Shown here one piece after another: positions 1 to 7,967 of a DNA stretch of 64,000 nt. A program made the translations under genes and the position numbers. The notes under the pieces are model-generated. The model searched no databases. It worked only from the letters and a program-made list of their open reading frames with translations, and was not told the DNA's origin. This DNA is from Streptomyces sp. BA2. Its GTDB lineage: Bacteria; Actinomycetota; Actinomycetes; Streptomycetales; Streptomycetaceae. The stretch's first letter is position 1; every line of letters starts with the position of its first letter. Location of the stretch: assembly GCF_009769735.1 (NCBI RefSeq), contig NZ_WSRO01000002.1:4290001-4354000 (forward strand). The letters run 5' to 3'.

Positions 1-1116
1 GGCGGCCCGTGCGTCGGCCACCCGCGGTCCCGGACCGATCGGCACCTTCGCCCCGGCGAGGTGCACGGGGCCCGCGTCCGGCACGCCCCCGAAGGGCGGC
101 GGCTGCGTCGGCGGAACCGGCGGCGCGTGCTGCGGAGGGGGCGGCGCGACGGCGGGGGCGCCACCGCGGCCGCCGCTGCGGCCGGAGGAGGCGAGCGCGG
201 CCCGTGCGGGCGGGCGGCCGCCCCTGCGGGCCTCGATGAGCGCGACGGCCCGCTCCGGCAGCCACGCGGACGCCGTGCCGCTGTCGCCGTCCTCGCTCTC
301 CGAGGCGAAGAGGTGCGGGGCGAGCTGGGCCTGGAGGTCGGCGGGGCTGGGCCGCAGCGGCGCCTCCATCTGCATGCACGTCTCGATGAGCGGACGCAGC
401 TCCTCCGGGAGTCCCTCCAGGTCAGGGCCTTCGCGGAGCAGCATGAAGACGGTCTCCACGGGGTTCGCCCCGTGGAAGGGCGCGTGCCCGGTGGCGGCGA
501 AGACGAGCATCGAGCCGAGCGAGAAGACGTCACTGGCGCCGGTGACGCTGCGTGAGTCCTTCGCCTGCTCGGGCGACATGTACGCGGGTGTGCCCACGGC
601 GACGTTCGTCATGGTCAGCCGGGTGTTGGAGACGCCGGACGCGATGCCGAAGTCGATCACGCGGGGGCCGTCCTCCACCACGAGGACGTTCGACGGCTTG
701 AGGTCACGGTGGACGAGGCCCGCGCCGTGGATGGACTCCAGGGCCTCGGCGACGCCGGCCGCGAGCCAGCGCACGGCCTGGGTGGGCAGCGGCCCGTGCT
801 CATTCACTATTTCTTCGAGCGAGGGAGCGGGCACGTAGGCGGTGGCCAGCCACGGCACGGCCGCGCGCGGGTCGGCGTCCACGACGGCGGCCGTATAGAA
901 ACCGGACACGGCCCGTGCCGCCTCGACCTCGCGCGTGAAGCGGACGCGGAACAGCTGGTCCTCGGCGAGCTCGGTCCTGACCGTCTTGATCGCCACGCGC
1001 CGGCCTGACGCGGAGCGCGCGAGGTAGACAAGGCCCATGCCACCGGCTCCGAGCCGGCCGAGCACCTCGAACGGGCCGATCCGCCTCGGATCGTGCTGCG
1101 TCAGCTGATCCACCAC
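1..1116 (-). CDS. Hanks-type serine/threonine protein kinase, C-terminus cut by window edge
   Basis: The reverse strand encodes a eukaryotic-like Ser/Thr kinase that phosphorylates protein substrates. Visible motifs in order are the glycine loop GAGGMGLVYLA (about residues 24-33), the ATP-binding lysine in VAIKTV (about 44), the catalytic loop HRDLKPSN (about 135), the magnesium-binding DFGIAS, and SPEQ at the end of the activation segment. After the roughly 270-residue catalytic domain the sequence becomes rich in Pro, Ala and Gly and runs off the left edge without a stop, so any membrane or sensor segment lies outside. The start is uncertain: tandem GTG codons at 1116 and 1113 follow a GGAGG about 11 bases upstream, and another in-frame GTG lies at 1128. 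The neighbouring TetR gene is divergent. No substrate can be assigned from sequence. Confidence 0.93.
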   Translation of the reverse strand, partial: MVDQLTQHDPRRIGPFEVLGRLGAGGMGLVYLARSASGRRVAIKTVRTELAEDQLFRVRFTREVEAARAVSGFYTAAVVDADPRAAVPWLATAYVPAPSLEEIVNEHGPLPTQAVRWLAAGVAEALESIHGAGLVHRDLKPSNVLVVEDGPRVIDFGIASGVSNTRLTMTNVAVGTPAYMSPEQAKDSRSVTGASDVFSLGSMLVFAATGHAPFHGANPVETVFMLLREGPDLEGLPEELRPLIETCMQMEAPLRPSPADLQAQLAPHLFASESEDGDSGTASAWLPERAVALIEARRGGRPPARAALASSGRSGGRGGAPAVAPPPPQHAPPVPPTQPPPFGGVPDAGPVHLAGAKVPIGPGPRVADARAA

Positions 1117-1443
1117 TTGCCCTGCCACCTCCCCGTACGCGGGCGCCGTATGAGCGGCCCCGTGCAGCGTCTCACCACCGAGCCGCTACGGCGGCACGCA
1201 CCCTGATTCTTCCTGTCCGGGGCGGTGGTTGCGAACCCGGGGCGGGATCGGGGTGTTGTGGGACAAAGAAGACGCAAGAAGAAGGAGATATGTGAGCGAA
1301 ACTTGATTCGAACAGGCGAACTATTCGAGCACGGCTCCCCTCCGGCGCGCGAAATCGAGAGAAATACGCCCCGCGATACAGCCCCCAACCCCATTTGCAC
1401 TCGGCCGAATCGCGCTCCGATCACCCCTCGGTAAGCTGACGGC
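1117..1443. other. Divergent intergenic region, kinase/TetR
   Basis: This gap of about 330 bases separates two divergent genes and should hold both promoters. It includes an A-rich stretch with GAAGGAGA near 1281-1287 that is not placed before any convincing ORF. A single CTGACG half-site at 1436-1441 touches the TetR start, but the full palindrome found elsewhere in this region is absent. No RNA gene or repeat was seen. Confidence 0.4.
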
Positions 1444-2091
1444 ATGACAGGACAGGTACGTACCGTCGACGGCCGCGTGGCCGGTCGGCGCGGTCAGGCG
1501 ACGCGTCAGAAGCTGCTCGACTGCCTCAGCGAGATGCTCAGCTCCTCGCCCTACCGGGACGTCAAAGTCATCGACGTCGCCCGGAAGGCGGGGACTTCAC
1601 CCGCGACCTTCTATCAGTACTTCCCCGACGTAGAGGGCGCCGTCCTCGAAATCGCCGAGCAAATGGCGGCCGAGGGCGCGGAGTTGACCCAGCTCCTCGA
1701 CGGCCGCTCCTGGGTCGGCAAGGCGGGGTGGCAGACCGCACAGGAGCTGGTCGACGGCTTCCTCGACTTCTGGCGCAAGAACGACGCGATCCTGCGGGTC
1801 GTCGATCTGGGCGCCGCCGAGGGCGACAAACGCTTCTACAAGATCCGCATGAAGATCCTGAACTCGGTCAACAACTCCCTTACGGACACGGTCAAGGAGC
1901 TCCAGGCCAAGGGCAAGGTCGACAAGGACGTGAGCCCGGCCGCGATGGCGGGTTCCCTGGTGGCCATGCTCGCCGCGGTCGCCTCGCACCAGCGGGGCTT
2001 CCAGACCTGGGGCGTCAAGCAGGCCGAACTGAAGCCCAACCTCGCGCTGTTGGTGCATCTGGGCGTAACAGGCAAGAAGCCGACGAAGTAG
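1444..2091 (+). CDS. TetR/AcrR-family transcriptional regulator
   Basis: This 215-residue regulator has an N-terminal TetR helix-turn-helix (about residues 17-65, with IDVARKAGTSPATFYQYFPD as recognition region) followed by an all-helical ligand-binding domain of typical length. TetR proteins usually repress transcription until a small ligand, often an acyl-CoA in fatty-acid or steroid catabolism, releases them from palindromic DNA. It stands at the left end of a block of acyl-CoA catabolic genes whose promoters share the palindrome CTGACGNNNCGTCAG. It is the only TetR gene in that block, so it is the best candidate for the regulator that binds these sites; that link is inference. A strong hairpin terminator follows the gene. 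No complete copy of the palindrome precedes it, so autoregulation is not supported. Confidence 0.93.
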   Translation: MTGQVRTVDGRVAGRRGQATRQKLLDCLSEMLSSSPYRDVKVIDVARKAGTSPATFYQYFPDVEGAVLEIAEQMAAEGAELTQLLDGRSWVGKAGWQTAQELVDGFLDFWRKNDAILRVVDLGAAEGDKRFYKIRMKILNSVNNSLTDTVKELQAKGKVDKDVSPAAMAGSLVAMLAAVASHQRGFQTWGVKQAELKPNLALLVHLGVTGKKPTK

Positions 2092-2135
2092 GGCATCCAG
2101 CACATCTCTTCTGACGCTTTCTCAAGTCCTGTCAC

Positions 2136-2176
2136 CTCAGCGGCGGATCACGGCGTACCCGTGATCCGCCGCTGAG
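2136..2176. terminator. Strong bidirectional hairpin terminator
   Basis: A perfect 18-base-pair inverted repeat (2136-2153 with 2159-2176, loop CGTAC) lies between the convergent TetR and nitroreductase genes. It lacks a clear T-tract, as is common in Streptomyces, and could stop transcription from both sides. Confidence 0.8.
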
Positions 2177-2206
2177 TTCGCTTACCGGGCGGCCGGCCCG
2201 CTCCCC

Positions 2207-2683
2207 CTAGTCCGTACGCCGCTCCAGACGGAACAGGCGGATCTCCCGCTCCACACGGGACTGGTACGTCGCGTACGGCGGCCAGAACTTCAGCGTCGCC
2301 TCCCAGGCCGCCGCCCGCTCGTCGCCCGCCAACAGCCGCGCCCTGACCGGAATGTCCGCGCCCTGCCAGCTGACGTCGGCATCCGGATGGGCGATGAGGT
2401 TGCCGGTCCACGCGGGATGCCCCGGACGGCCGAAGTTGGAGCCGATCAGGATCCAACTCCCCGAGTCCTCCGGCATACAGGCCAAAGGGGTGCGCCGCGG
2501 AATCCCGCTCTTGGCGCCGCGCACCGTCAGGATCACCCCCGGCAGCATCTTCGCGCTGAGCAGCACCTTGCCGCGCGTGAGGCGGTGCACCGTGCGGTCC
2601 ATGGCGGGGATGAAGTGCGGGGCGATCTTCGCGAAGGTCCGGGTGGACGACACCTTCTGCATCAGGCGCACACCGGGCGGCAT
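2207..2683 (-). CDS. Deazaflavin (F420)-dependent nitroreductase-family protein (Ddn-like)
   Basis: A 158-residue protein of the actinobacterial F420-dependent nitroreductase/Ddn split-barrel family. Visible family features are the basic segment RGAKSGIPRRTPL (about 53-65), the stretch IGSNFGRPGHPAW (about 79-91), and the ending in which an aromatic segment (FWPPYATYQ) precedes ERRTD. Such proteins reduce quinones, enones or nitro compounds with reduced F420. Its ATG overlaps the stop of the acyl-CoA dehydrogenase upstream (ATGA at 2680-2683 on the minus strand), so the two are translationally coupled. In Mycobacterium tuberculosis the Ddn gene also lies in the cholesterol-catabolic region, which fits the surrounding genes. 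The physiological substrate here is unknown. Confidence 0.88.
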   Translation of the reverse strand: MPPGVRLMQKVSSTRTFAKIAPHFIPAMDRTVHRLTRGKVLLSAKMLPGVILTVRGAKSGIPRRTPLACMPEDSGSWILIGSNFGRPGHPAWTGNLIAHPDADVSWQGADIPVRARLLAGDERAAAWEATLKFWPPYATYQSRVEREIRLFRLERRTD

Positions 2684-3930
2684 CAGACGGCCGCCTTCGG
2701 CTGCGCTTCGGGCGACGGCGTCTCCGCGGGCGCGAACAGCTCGGCCCGTTCCGCCGCGCGTGCCCGCAGCCGGTGGACGGGCCCGAAGAGCAGTTCGTCG
2801 CTCGACGCCCGCTTGAAGTACAGATGCGCCTCGTGCTCCCAGGTGAACCCGATGCCGCCGTGCAGCTGCACGGCCTCCGACGCGGCGGCCCGCAGCGCGT
2901 CGAGCGACTGCGCGAGCGCGAGGCCCCCCACCTGTTCGGAACTCCCCACCTGTTCAGTGTCCGCCCCGGCCGCCCACGCCGCGTAGTACGCCGCCGACCG
3001 CGCGGCCTGCACCTGCACATACACATCCGCGAGCCGGTGCTTGACGGCCTGGAAGGACCCGATCGCCCGCCCGAACTGCTCGCGCTGCTTGACGTACTCG
3101 ACGGTCCGCTCAAGGGCCCGGTCCGCGGCGCCCACGGCTTCCGCGGCGAGCACGGTGGCGGCGATGTCACCGACCGCGGCGAGCGCCCCCGGCACATCGG
3201 CATCGTCGGCGGCGCCGAGCAACTCGGCTTCCACGTCCCGCAGTTCGATGCGGGCCTGCGACCGGGTCTCGTCGAGGGAGGTCTGCCGGGCCCGTACAAG
3301 TCCGGCGGCGCCCTCGCGCACGAGATAGAGGAGCGTACGGGAACGGGCGAAGCCCCCCGTGTGCGCGGCCACGACGAGCAGCCCCGCGCTGTGCCCGTCG
3401 AGTACCTGCTCGGCCTGCCCGTAGAGCCGCCAGCCACCGTCACCGTCGCCATCCGAGAGCTTGGCCTGCACGCCGCCCGCACGGCCGCCGCCCGACCAGT
3501 CGCCGAGGTTGTCCCCGACGAGGCCGAGCGCGGTGGCGAGCCCGGTGCCGGGCACGGCGAGCGCGGCGGTCAGACCGCCCTCCGCGACGCGGGGCAGCAG
3601 CTCCGACCGCTGCTCGTCGGTGCCGAGGCGCTCCAGGAGCGGGGCGACGAGCGCGGCGGTGGCGAAGAGGGGCGAGGGGGTGAGGGCGCGCCCCAGCTCC
3701 TCGCTACTGAGGGCGAGCTCCGCCGAGCCGCACCCCACTCCCCCGTACGCCTCGGGGATGGCGATGCCCGGCAGGCCAAGCTGTTCGGCGAGGGCGGACC
3801 AGAGGCCGGCGTCGTATCCGGCGGGGGTGCGGACCGCGGTCTTCACCTCGTCCGGCCCGCAGCGTTTGGTGACGAGCTCACGAAGGGTGCGGCGGATTTC
3901 TTCCTGCTCCGCGGTGAAGGCGGCGTCCAT
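2683..3930 (-). CDS. Acyl-CoA dehydrogenase (FadE-type)
   Basis: A 415-residue flavoprotein of the acyl-CoA dehydrogenase superfamily, predicted to introduce an alpha-beta double bond into an acyl-CoA. The N-terminal helical domain (EQEEIRRTLRELV), the middle EAYGGVGCGSAEL segment, the C-terminal helix with YVKQREQFGRAIGSFQAVKH and the late motif LHGGIGFTWEHEAHLYFKR are all present. The canonical YEGT-type catalytic Glu motif is absent at the C-terminus, as in members that work as heteromers with a second subunit. The open frame continues upstream, but ATG at 3930 has a strong GGGGGAGGAG site 7-8 bases before it and begins with the family's N-terminus. It is first in an operon with the nitroreductase. 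A CTGACGGGTCGTCAT palindrome lies about 70 bases upstream. Confidence 0.93.
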   Translation of the reverse strand: MDAAFTAEQEEIRRTLRELVTKRCGPDEVKTAVRTPAGYDAGLWSALAEQLGLPGIAIPEAYGGVGCGSAELALSSEELGRALTPSPLFATAALVAPLLERLGTDEQRSELLPRVAEGGLTAALAVPGTGLATALGLVGDNLGDWSGGGRAGGVQAKLSDGDGDGGWRLYGQAEQVLDGHSAGLLVVAAHTGGFARSRTLLYLVREGAAGLVRARQTSLDETRSQARIELRDVEAELLGAADDADVPGALAAVGDIAATVLAAEAVGAADRALERTVEYVKQREQFGRAIGSFQAVKHRLADVYVQVQAARSAAYYAAWAAGADTEQVGSSEQVGGLALAQSLDALRAAASEAVQLHGGIGFTWEHEAHLYFKRASSDELLFGPVHRLRARAAERAELFAPAETPSPEAQPKAAV

Positions 3931-3999
3931 CGGCGGGCTCCTCCCCCGGGTCGCGGCCGTGCCTCTCGGCGCCGTGCACGAGGGCGACCCGACCCGGAT

Positions 4000-4014
4000 C
4001 TGACGGGTCGTCAT
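4000..4014. promoter_or_regulatory. Palindromic operator A, CTGACGGGTCGTCAT
   Basis: Half-sites CTGACG and CGTCAT flank a 3-base spacer. It sits 70 bases upstream of the leftward acyl-CoA dehydrogenase start. This is one of nine copies of the shared motif in the 4-25.4 kb region. Confidence 0.65.
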
Positions 4015-4082
4015 GCTAAGACGGCACCCGCCAGATGCACAGGCCCGCGACGACACGTAACACCTCCCTGCGCCACCCGTAC

Positions 4083-4097
4083 CTGATGTACCGTCAG
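4083..4097. promoter_or_regulatory. Palindromic operator B, CTGATGTACCGTCAG
   Basis: The site ends 4 bases before the ATG of the lipid-transfer gene. It contains TACCGT, a possible -10 box, at 4089-4094, and no ribosome-binding site precedes the start, so the transcript may be leaderless. A bound regulator would cover the promoter core. Confidence 0.65.
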
Positions 4098-4101
4098 ATT
4101 C

Positions 4102-5304
4102 ATGCCAACTCCCCTCGCCGCAAGCCACCGTGAGACGGCAGCTCGCCCCCGCAAGGTGGCCGTCGTCGGCATATCCCTCTCCGACTGCGGTCGCGTCGAC
4201 GAGGCCACCCCCTACGCCCTGCACGCCCAGGCGGCCCGCCGAGCACTGGCCGACTCGGGCCTCGGCCGCGAGGCCATCGACGGCATCGCGTCCGCGGGCC
4301 TCGGCACGCTCGCCCCGGTCGAGGTCGCCGAGTACCTCGGCCTGAAGCCGCGCTGGGTCGACTCCACCTCCGTCGGCGGCTCCACCTGGGAGGTCATGGC
4401 AGGCCACGCGGCGGACGCGATCGCGGCGGGGCGCGCCAACGCCGTACTCCTCGTGTACGGGTCGACGGCGAGGGCGGACATCAAGGCGAGCCGGCGCACG
4501 TCGAACCTGTCGTTCGGCGCGCGCGGACCCCTCCAGTTCGAGGTCCCGTACGGCCACTCCCTGATCGCCAAGTACGCGATGGCCGCGCGCCGCCACATGC
4601 ACGAGTACGGCACGACGCTCGAACAGCTCGCCTCCGTCGCGGTCCAGGCACGGGCGAACGCCGCGACCAACCCCGACGCGATGTACCGCGACCCGATCAC
4701 GGTCGACGAGGTGCTCGGCGGCCCGATGATCGCGGACCCGTTCACCAAGCTGCACTGCTGCATACGTTCCGACGGCGGATGCGCGGTGCTCCTCGCGGCG
4801 GAGGAGTACGTGGCCGACTGTGCCTCCACCCCCGTCTGGGTGCTCGGCACGGGCGAGCACGTCTCGCACACGACGATGTCGGAGTGGGAGGACTTCACGG
4901 TCTCCCCAGCGGCGGTGAGCGGCCGCCTCGCCTTCGAACGGGCCGGGGTGCGCCCCGAGGACGTCGACGTGGCGGAGATCTACGACGCCTTCACCTACAT
5001 GACCCTGGTGACGCTTGAGGACCTGGGGTTCTGCGCGAAGGGCGAGGGCGGCGCCTTCGTGGAGAAGGGCCGCCTGCTGCGGGACGGCGAGCTGCCGACG
5101 AACACGGACGGCGGGGGCCTTTCGGCCCAACACCCCGGAATGCGGGGTCTGTTCCTGCTGGTGGAGGCGGTGCGACAGCTGCGCGGCGAGGCGGGCGAGG
5201 GCCGCCAGGTGCGGAAGGCGGGGGGAAGACTCCCGGAGGTGGCGGTGGCTTCGGGGACGGGCGGGTGGTTCTGCTCGTCGGGGACGGTGGTGTTGGGGCG
5301 GTGA
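4102..5304 (+). CDS. Thiolase-like lipid-transfer protein (Ltp-type), probable acyl-CoA retro-aldolase subunit
   Basis: A 400-residue member of the thiolase/SCP-x lipid-transfer family. The fold is recognisable from GISLSDCG near the N-terminus, EIYDAFTYM (about 295) and GGGLSAQHPGMRG (about 340). The position that holds the nucleophilic cysteine in true thiolases reads STSVGGSTWE (about 88-97) with no Cys, so thiolytic cleavage is unlikely. Cys-less Ltp proteins of actinobacterial steroid catabolism pair with a DUF35 protein and cleave a beta-hydroxyacyl-CoA by retro-aldol reaction. A DUF35 gene occurs nearby at 7954-8385 and shares the same promoter palindrome, so a two-subunit aldolase is a reasonable inference. 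It is divergent from the acyl-CoA dehydrogenase/nitroreductase operon, with two palindromes in between. Confidence 0.85.
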   Translation: MPTPLAASHRETAARPRKVAVVGISLSDCGRVDEATPYALHAQAARRALADSGLGREAIDGIASAGLGTLAPVEVAEYLGLKPRWVDSTSVGGSTWEVMAGHAADAIAAGRANAVLLVYGSTARADIKASRRTSNLSFGARGPLQFEVPYGHSLIAKYAMAARRHMHEYGTTLEQLASVAVQARANAATNPDAMYRDPITVDEVLGGPMIADPFTKLHCCIRSDGGCAVLLAAEEYVADCASTPVWVLGTGEHVSHTTMSEWEDFTVSPAAVSGRLAFERAGVRPEDVDVAEIYDAFTYMTLVTLEDLGFCAKGEGGAFVEKGRLLRDGELPTNTDGGGLSAQHPGMRGLFLLVEAVRQLRGEAGEGRQVRKAGGRLPEVAVASGTGGWFCSSGTVVLGR

Positions 5305-5320
5305 AGCGTGAGGGGGCGGC

Positions 5321-5478
5321 GACTCTCCGGAGTACGTGGTGGCCGCTCTTCAGGGTGCGCGGTGGGGGCCCCGGGGTGCGTGGTGGCCGCTCTCCGGGGT
5401 GCGCGGTGGCGACTCTCCGGGGTGCGTGGTGGCCGCTCTTCGGGGTGCGCGGTGGTGACCCCCGGGGTGCGCCATTGC
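5321..5478. repeat. Degenerate 20-24-bp tandem repeat (minisatellite)
   Basis: About six to seven tandem units of roughly 24 bases (some shortened to 20-22), resembling CTCTCCGGGGTGCGTGGTGG, fill the gap between the lipid-transfer and oxidase genes. Units alternate between two sub-types (GACTCTCC and GCTCTTC beginnings), suggesting duplication of a dimer. No gene is supported here. Confidence 0.8.
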
Positions 5479-5497
5479 CCTCGCGTAGATTCGCCGG

Positions 5498-6184
5498 ATG
5501 GACGACACCGACACCAGGCCTGATGACACCGCCCACGGCCGCGCCCTCCTCCGCGCCCTCCGCGTCTGGGACACCGAACTGCCCCCGTTCGACCCGGCGA
5601 CCGCCCCCGCCGACCCGCTCCCCCTGTTCTGGCAGTGGTTCGTGGACGTGGCCGAGGCGGGCCAGGTGGAGCCGCACACGATGACCCTGGCCACGGCGGA
5701 CGAGTCGGGCCGCCCCGACGTGCGGACGCTGATGCTGCACGACGCGGACGCGGCCGGCTGGCACTTCGGCTCGCACGCGGGCAGCGCGAAGGGCCGCCAG
5801 CTCGCGGCGCGCCCCGATGCCGCGCTCGGGTTCTACTGGCCCGTCCAGGGCCGTCAGGTCCGGGTGCGGGGCCGGGTCACGACAGCGAGCGCCACCGAGA
5901 GCCGCGCCGATCTCGCCCGCCGTTCGCCCGGGGCACTGGCGTCGGCACTGGTCGGCAGGCAGAGCGAAGTGCTGCCTTCGTACGGGGATCTGGTGGCCGC
6001 CAGCCAGGCCGCCTGGGAGCACGCGCAGGCGGAGCCCGACGCCCCGGCGCCGAGCTGGACGCTGTACGTACTCGAACCGGCGGAGGTCGAGTTCTTCCAG
6101 GGGGAGGCGCGGCGCCGGCACGTGCGGCTGCGGTACCGGAGGGAGTCGGACGGAAGCTGGGTCAAGGAGCTGCTGTGGCCGTGA
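5498..6184 (+). CDS. Pyridoxamine 5'-phosphate oxidase-family FMN protein
   Basis: A 228-residue PNPOx split-barrel protein. The N-terminal FMN-binding half contains HTMTLATADESGRPDVRTLM and the segment GSHAGSAKGRQLA. The C-terminal dimerisation region contains WTLYVLEPAEVEFFQGEARR, the position where PdxH has its substrate-binding Arg-x-His. A second, more canonical PdxH lies at 53609-54349, so this copy is likely a paralogue that may act on another substrate or use F420 or FMN in a side reaction. TAGATT at 5486-5491 could be a -10 box only seven bases before the ATG, which would make the message nearly leaderless. The neighbouring acetyltransferase gene is convergent. Confidence 0.85.
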   Translation: MDDTDTRPDDTAHGRALLRALRVWDTELPPFDPATAPADPLPLFWQWFVDVAEAGQVEPHTMTLATADESGRPDVRTLMLHDADAAGWHFGSHAGSAKGRQLAARPDAALGFYWPVQGRQVRVRGRVTTASATESRADLARRSPGALASALVGRQSEVLPSYGDLVAASQAAWEHAQAEPDAPAPSWTLYVLEPAEVEFFQGEARRRHVRLRYRRESDGSWVKELLWP

Positions 6185-6211
6185 AGGTCACCGCGTCACC
6201 GCGTGAAGCGG

Positions 6212-7132
6212 TCACCGCGTGAAGCCGTACTGAGTGAAGTCCCGCACCGGGCTGAACCCGAGCCGCTGGTAAAGCTCGTTGCTGGTCGGATTGTCGACGT
6301 CGGTGAAGAGCAGCACCTCGTCCGCGCCCGCCGCCAGCGCGGCACGGCTCACCACGGTGGTGACCGCGCCCGCGTAGCCCCGCCCGCGCAGGTGGGCCGG
6401 GGTGTAGACGGGGGCGATCCGGACCTGGCCCGCGACCTGCCGGGTGTTGCCCGCCATGGCGACAGGGGCGCCGTCCGGTGTCTCCCAGAGGGTGACGCCT
6501 CCGTAGGCGATACGGGCGTCGGCCCATTCGCCGGCGTCCATCGCGGCCTTCTCCCCGATGGCCTCGTGAAACTCCCCGTGCCAGCGCGCGAGCAGCTCCC
6601 GGTCGGCGCCGGTGGCGACGCGCGCGCCGCCTGCCGGTGAGGGCAAGGGCGGGGTGAGGGTGCCGAGGCGGTACAGCCGCTGTGGGTAGTGGACGACGGG
6701 GGTGGCGTTCGTCCGCCGCTGCCAGGCGGCCGAGAACGCGCCCGCGGTGGCGCTCTCGGCTCCGATCCCGGCAGGCGCGAGGCCCGCGTCGGCGAGCACT
6801 CCGGCGAGCTCGTCGGCCGCGGCAGCGTCGGCGAGCGGACTGAGGGCGGGGAAGTGCGGCGGGGTCCACAGGAAGGCACCGCTCACGGCGCCCTCACCAT
6901 CGGCGCGGATTCCGAAGAGGGGGTCTTCCTTCCCGTACACATGGAGCCCGCGCGTGCGCAGCATGTCGGTGACGCTGAGCAGCGCGGTGTGCAGGGCGGG
7001 CGCCGAGTGCAGGAAGGCCGCCGCGCGCGAATGGAACTCGTCGAGGTCGGCGGTCAACTGCCAGGCAGGATGGCCGGCATGCTCGGCATGGTCGGATTGA
7101 CTGGGGTACCCGGGACGCGGAGAAGAGTCCAT
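6212..7132 (-). CDS. GNAT-family N-acetyltransferase
   Basis: A 306-residue protein whose C-terminal half is a GNAT fold that transfers acetyl from acetyl-CoA to an amine. The acetyl-CoA-binding segment is visible as YTPAHLRGRGYAGAVTTVVS (about residues 240-260), followed by LLFTDVDNPTSNELYQRLGF, the classic fourth motif. The N-terminal 130 residues form a second, less conserved domain, giving the two-domain layout common in Streptomyces acetyltransferases. The stop lies within a short repeated stretch (CACCGCGTGAAGC twice at 6196-6224). The substrate cannot be told. It is convergent with the PNPOx gene and follows the toxin-antitoxin pair on the same strand with a gap of about 100 bases. Confidence 0.88.
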   Translation of the reverse strand: MDSSPRPGYPSQSDHAEHAGHPAWQLTADLDEFHSRAAAFLHSAPALHTALLSVTDMLRTRGLHVYGKEDPLFGIRADGEGAVSGAFLWTPPHFPALSPLADAAAADELAGVLADAGLAPAGIGAESATAGAFSAAWQRRTNATPVVHYPQRLYRLGTLTPPLPSPAGGARVATGADRELLARWHGEFHEAIGEKAAMDAGEWADARIAYGGVTLWETPDGAPVAMAGNTRQVAGQVRIAPVYTPAHLRGRGYAGAVTTVVSRAALAAGADEVLLFTDVDNPTSNELYQRLGFSPVRDFTQYGFTR

Positions 7133-7234
7133 GGGTCATGATCCCGCACGGCACGCTCCCAGCCGAAACGGTTTTCGACGCCCACGGATGTCAGGCCGAC
7201 CGCGACCGCCGCCGCGCCCTCGGCACCCTCGCGC

Positions 7235-7639
7235 TCATACCGGCACAACCGTGAGGTGCCGGTCGAGCCCCTTGAAGTCGGCCACGTTCCGCGTGTAGAG
7301 CGGCAAGCCTTCGGCCGAGGCGATCGCGGCAATCATCAGGTCGAGCCTTCGGGGGCGGGGGTCCCGATCGGCCGCGATGATCAAAGAAACCAGCGTGCCG
7401 TACCGCGCGGCAGCGGCTCCATCGAACGGCATCGGATCGAAAGCGGACAGCGCGTCCGCCAGCCTCTCCACACGAGCGGCCCGCGCGACCGGGTCCTTGG
7501 CCATGGCGACTCCTTGTTGCAGCTCCGCCATGGTCACAGCTGTCAACCGCACTCTCACCGGCAGCACGGCAGGCTCGAGGTCCCCGAGGTCGATGTATGC
7601 ACACGTGTCGAGCACGCCGATCGGATGTCGCTCAGTCAC
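7235..7639 (-). CDS. vapC: PIN-domain ribonuclease toxin (VapC family)
   Basis: A 134-residue PIN-domain protein, the usual VapC length, predicted to be a magnesium-dependent RNase that cleaves RNA when free of its antitoxin. The acidic residues expected in the active site are visible: Asp in [10 protein letters not shown] (about residue 11), Glu in MAELQQG (about 39), Asp in [11 protein letters not shown] (about 99) and Asp in YTRNVADF (about 117). The gene overlaps the end of the antitoxin gene by eight bases and is translated from the same message. The whole pair lies between an acetyltransferase and a DUF35 gene of the catabolic block and appears to be an insertion into it. Confidence 0.9.
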   Translation of the reverse strand: MTERHPIGVLDTCAYIDLGDLEPAVLPVRVRLTAVTMAELQQGVAMAKDPVARAARVERLADALSAFDPMPFDGAAAARYGTLVSLIIAADRDPRPRRLDLMIAAIASAEGLPLYTRNVADFKGLDRHLTVVPV

Positions 7640-7931
7640 GCACGCGCTCCCATGGATCGTCCTCCCCGACGCGATCCTCAGCCCCGAAGAACGCGTCGGA
7701 CTCCCGCCGCATCTGCTCGTGGTCGACGTGAGGCAACCTGCGTGCCCTCTTCACAAGTTCCTCGGCAGTGAGGTCACGCCTGCGTACGACAGGGCGCAGC
7801 TCTGCGACCTCTACGCCGTTACGCGTGATGTGGTACGTCTCGCCGGCCTCCACCGCGTCCATGACGGCGGCGGAATTGTTCCGGAGCTCGCGCTGGGTGA
7901 TCGTCTTCGCAGGCTCTATCACGTCCGTCAT
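7632..7931 (-). CDS. Phd/YefM-type antitoxin
   Basis: A 99-residue antitoxin. The N-terminal Phd/YefM DNA-binding fold is seen in [20 protein letters not shown] and [16 protein letters not shown]. The acidic, charged C-terminal half ([20 protein letters not shown] onward) is the expected toxin-binding tail. Such proteins neutralise the partner toxin and repress their own promoter, with the complex binding more tightly. The toxin gene overlaps its 3' end. Just upstream is an inverted repeat, GTAGCACG/CGTGCTAC at 7941-7967, which overlaps the end of the DUF35 gene and is a likely operator. Confidence 0.9.
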   Translation of the reverse strand: MTDVIEPAKTITQRELRNNSAAVMDAVEAGETYHITRNGVEVAELRPVVRRRDLTAEELVKRARRLPHVDHEQMRRESDAFFGAEDRVGEDDPWERVRD

Positions 7932-7940
7932 TCTTCGAAG

Positions 7941-7967
7941 GTAGCACGGTGCGCTACGGCGTGCTAC
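7941..7967. promoter_or_regulatory. Inverted repeat, likely antitoxin operator
   Basis: GTAGCACG (7941-7948) and CGTGCTAC (7960-7967) are perfect 8-base arms with an 11-base spacer, 10 bases upstream of the antitoxin start. The position suits autoregulation by the Phd-type antitoxin. The repeat overlaps the DUF35 stop codon. Confidence 0.55.

Noticed and set aside
236..838. A 200-codon forward frame opposite the kinase
   Set aside because: It is the antisense of a clear kinase domain and has no recognisable family or start signal.
1436..1451. Possible tenth operator at the TetR start
   Set aside because: Only the left half CTGACG matches; the right half reads TGACAG, not CGTCAG.
2148..3482. 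A 444-codon reverse frame overlapping the nitroreductase and acyl-CoA dehydrogenase
   Set aside because: Out of frame with two well-supported enzymes; composition is Arg/Pro/Ser-rich as in GC-driven shadow frames.
5321..5478. CRISPR-like array
   Set aside because: Units are contiguous and degenerate with no spacers, and no cas gene is present.
7140..7234. Gene remnant between the acetyltransferase and toxin genes
   Set aside because: The reverse frame has some coding-like residues, but at under 100 bases with no start it cannot be supported.
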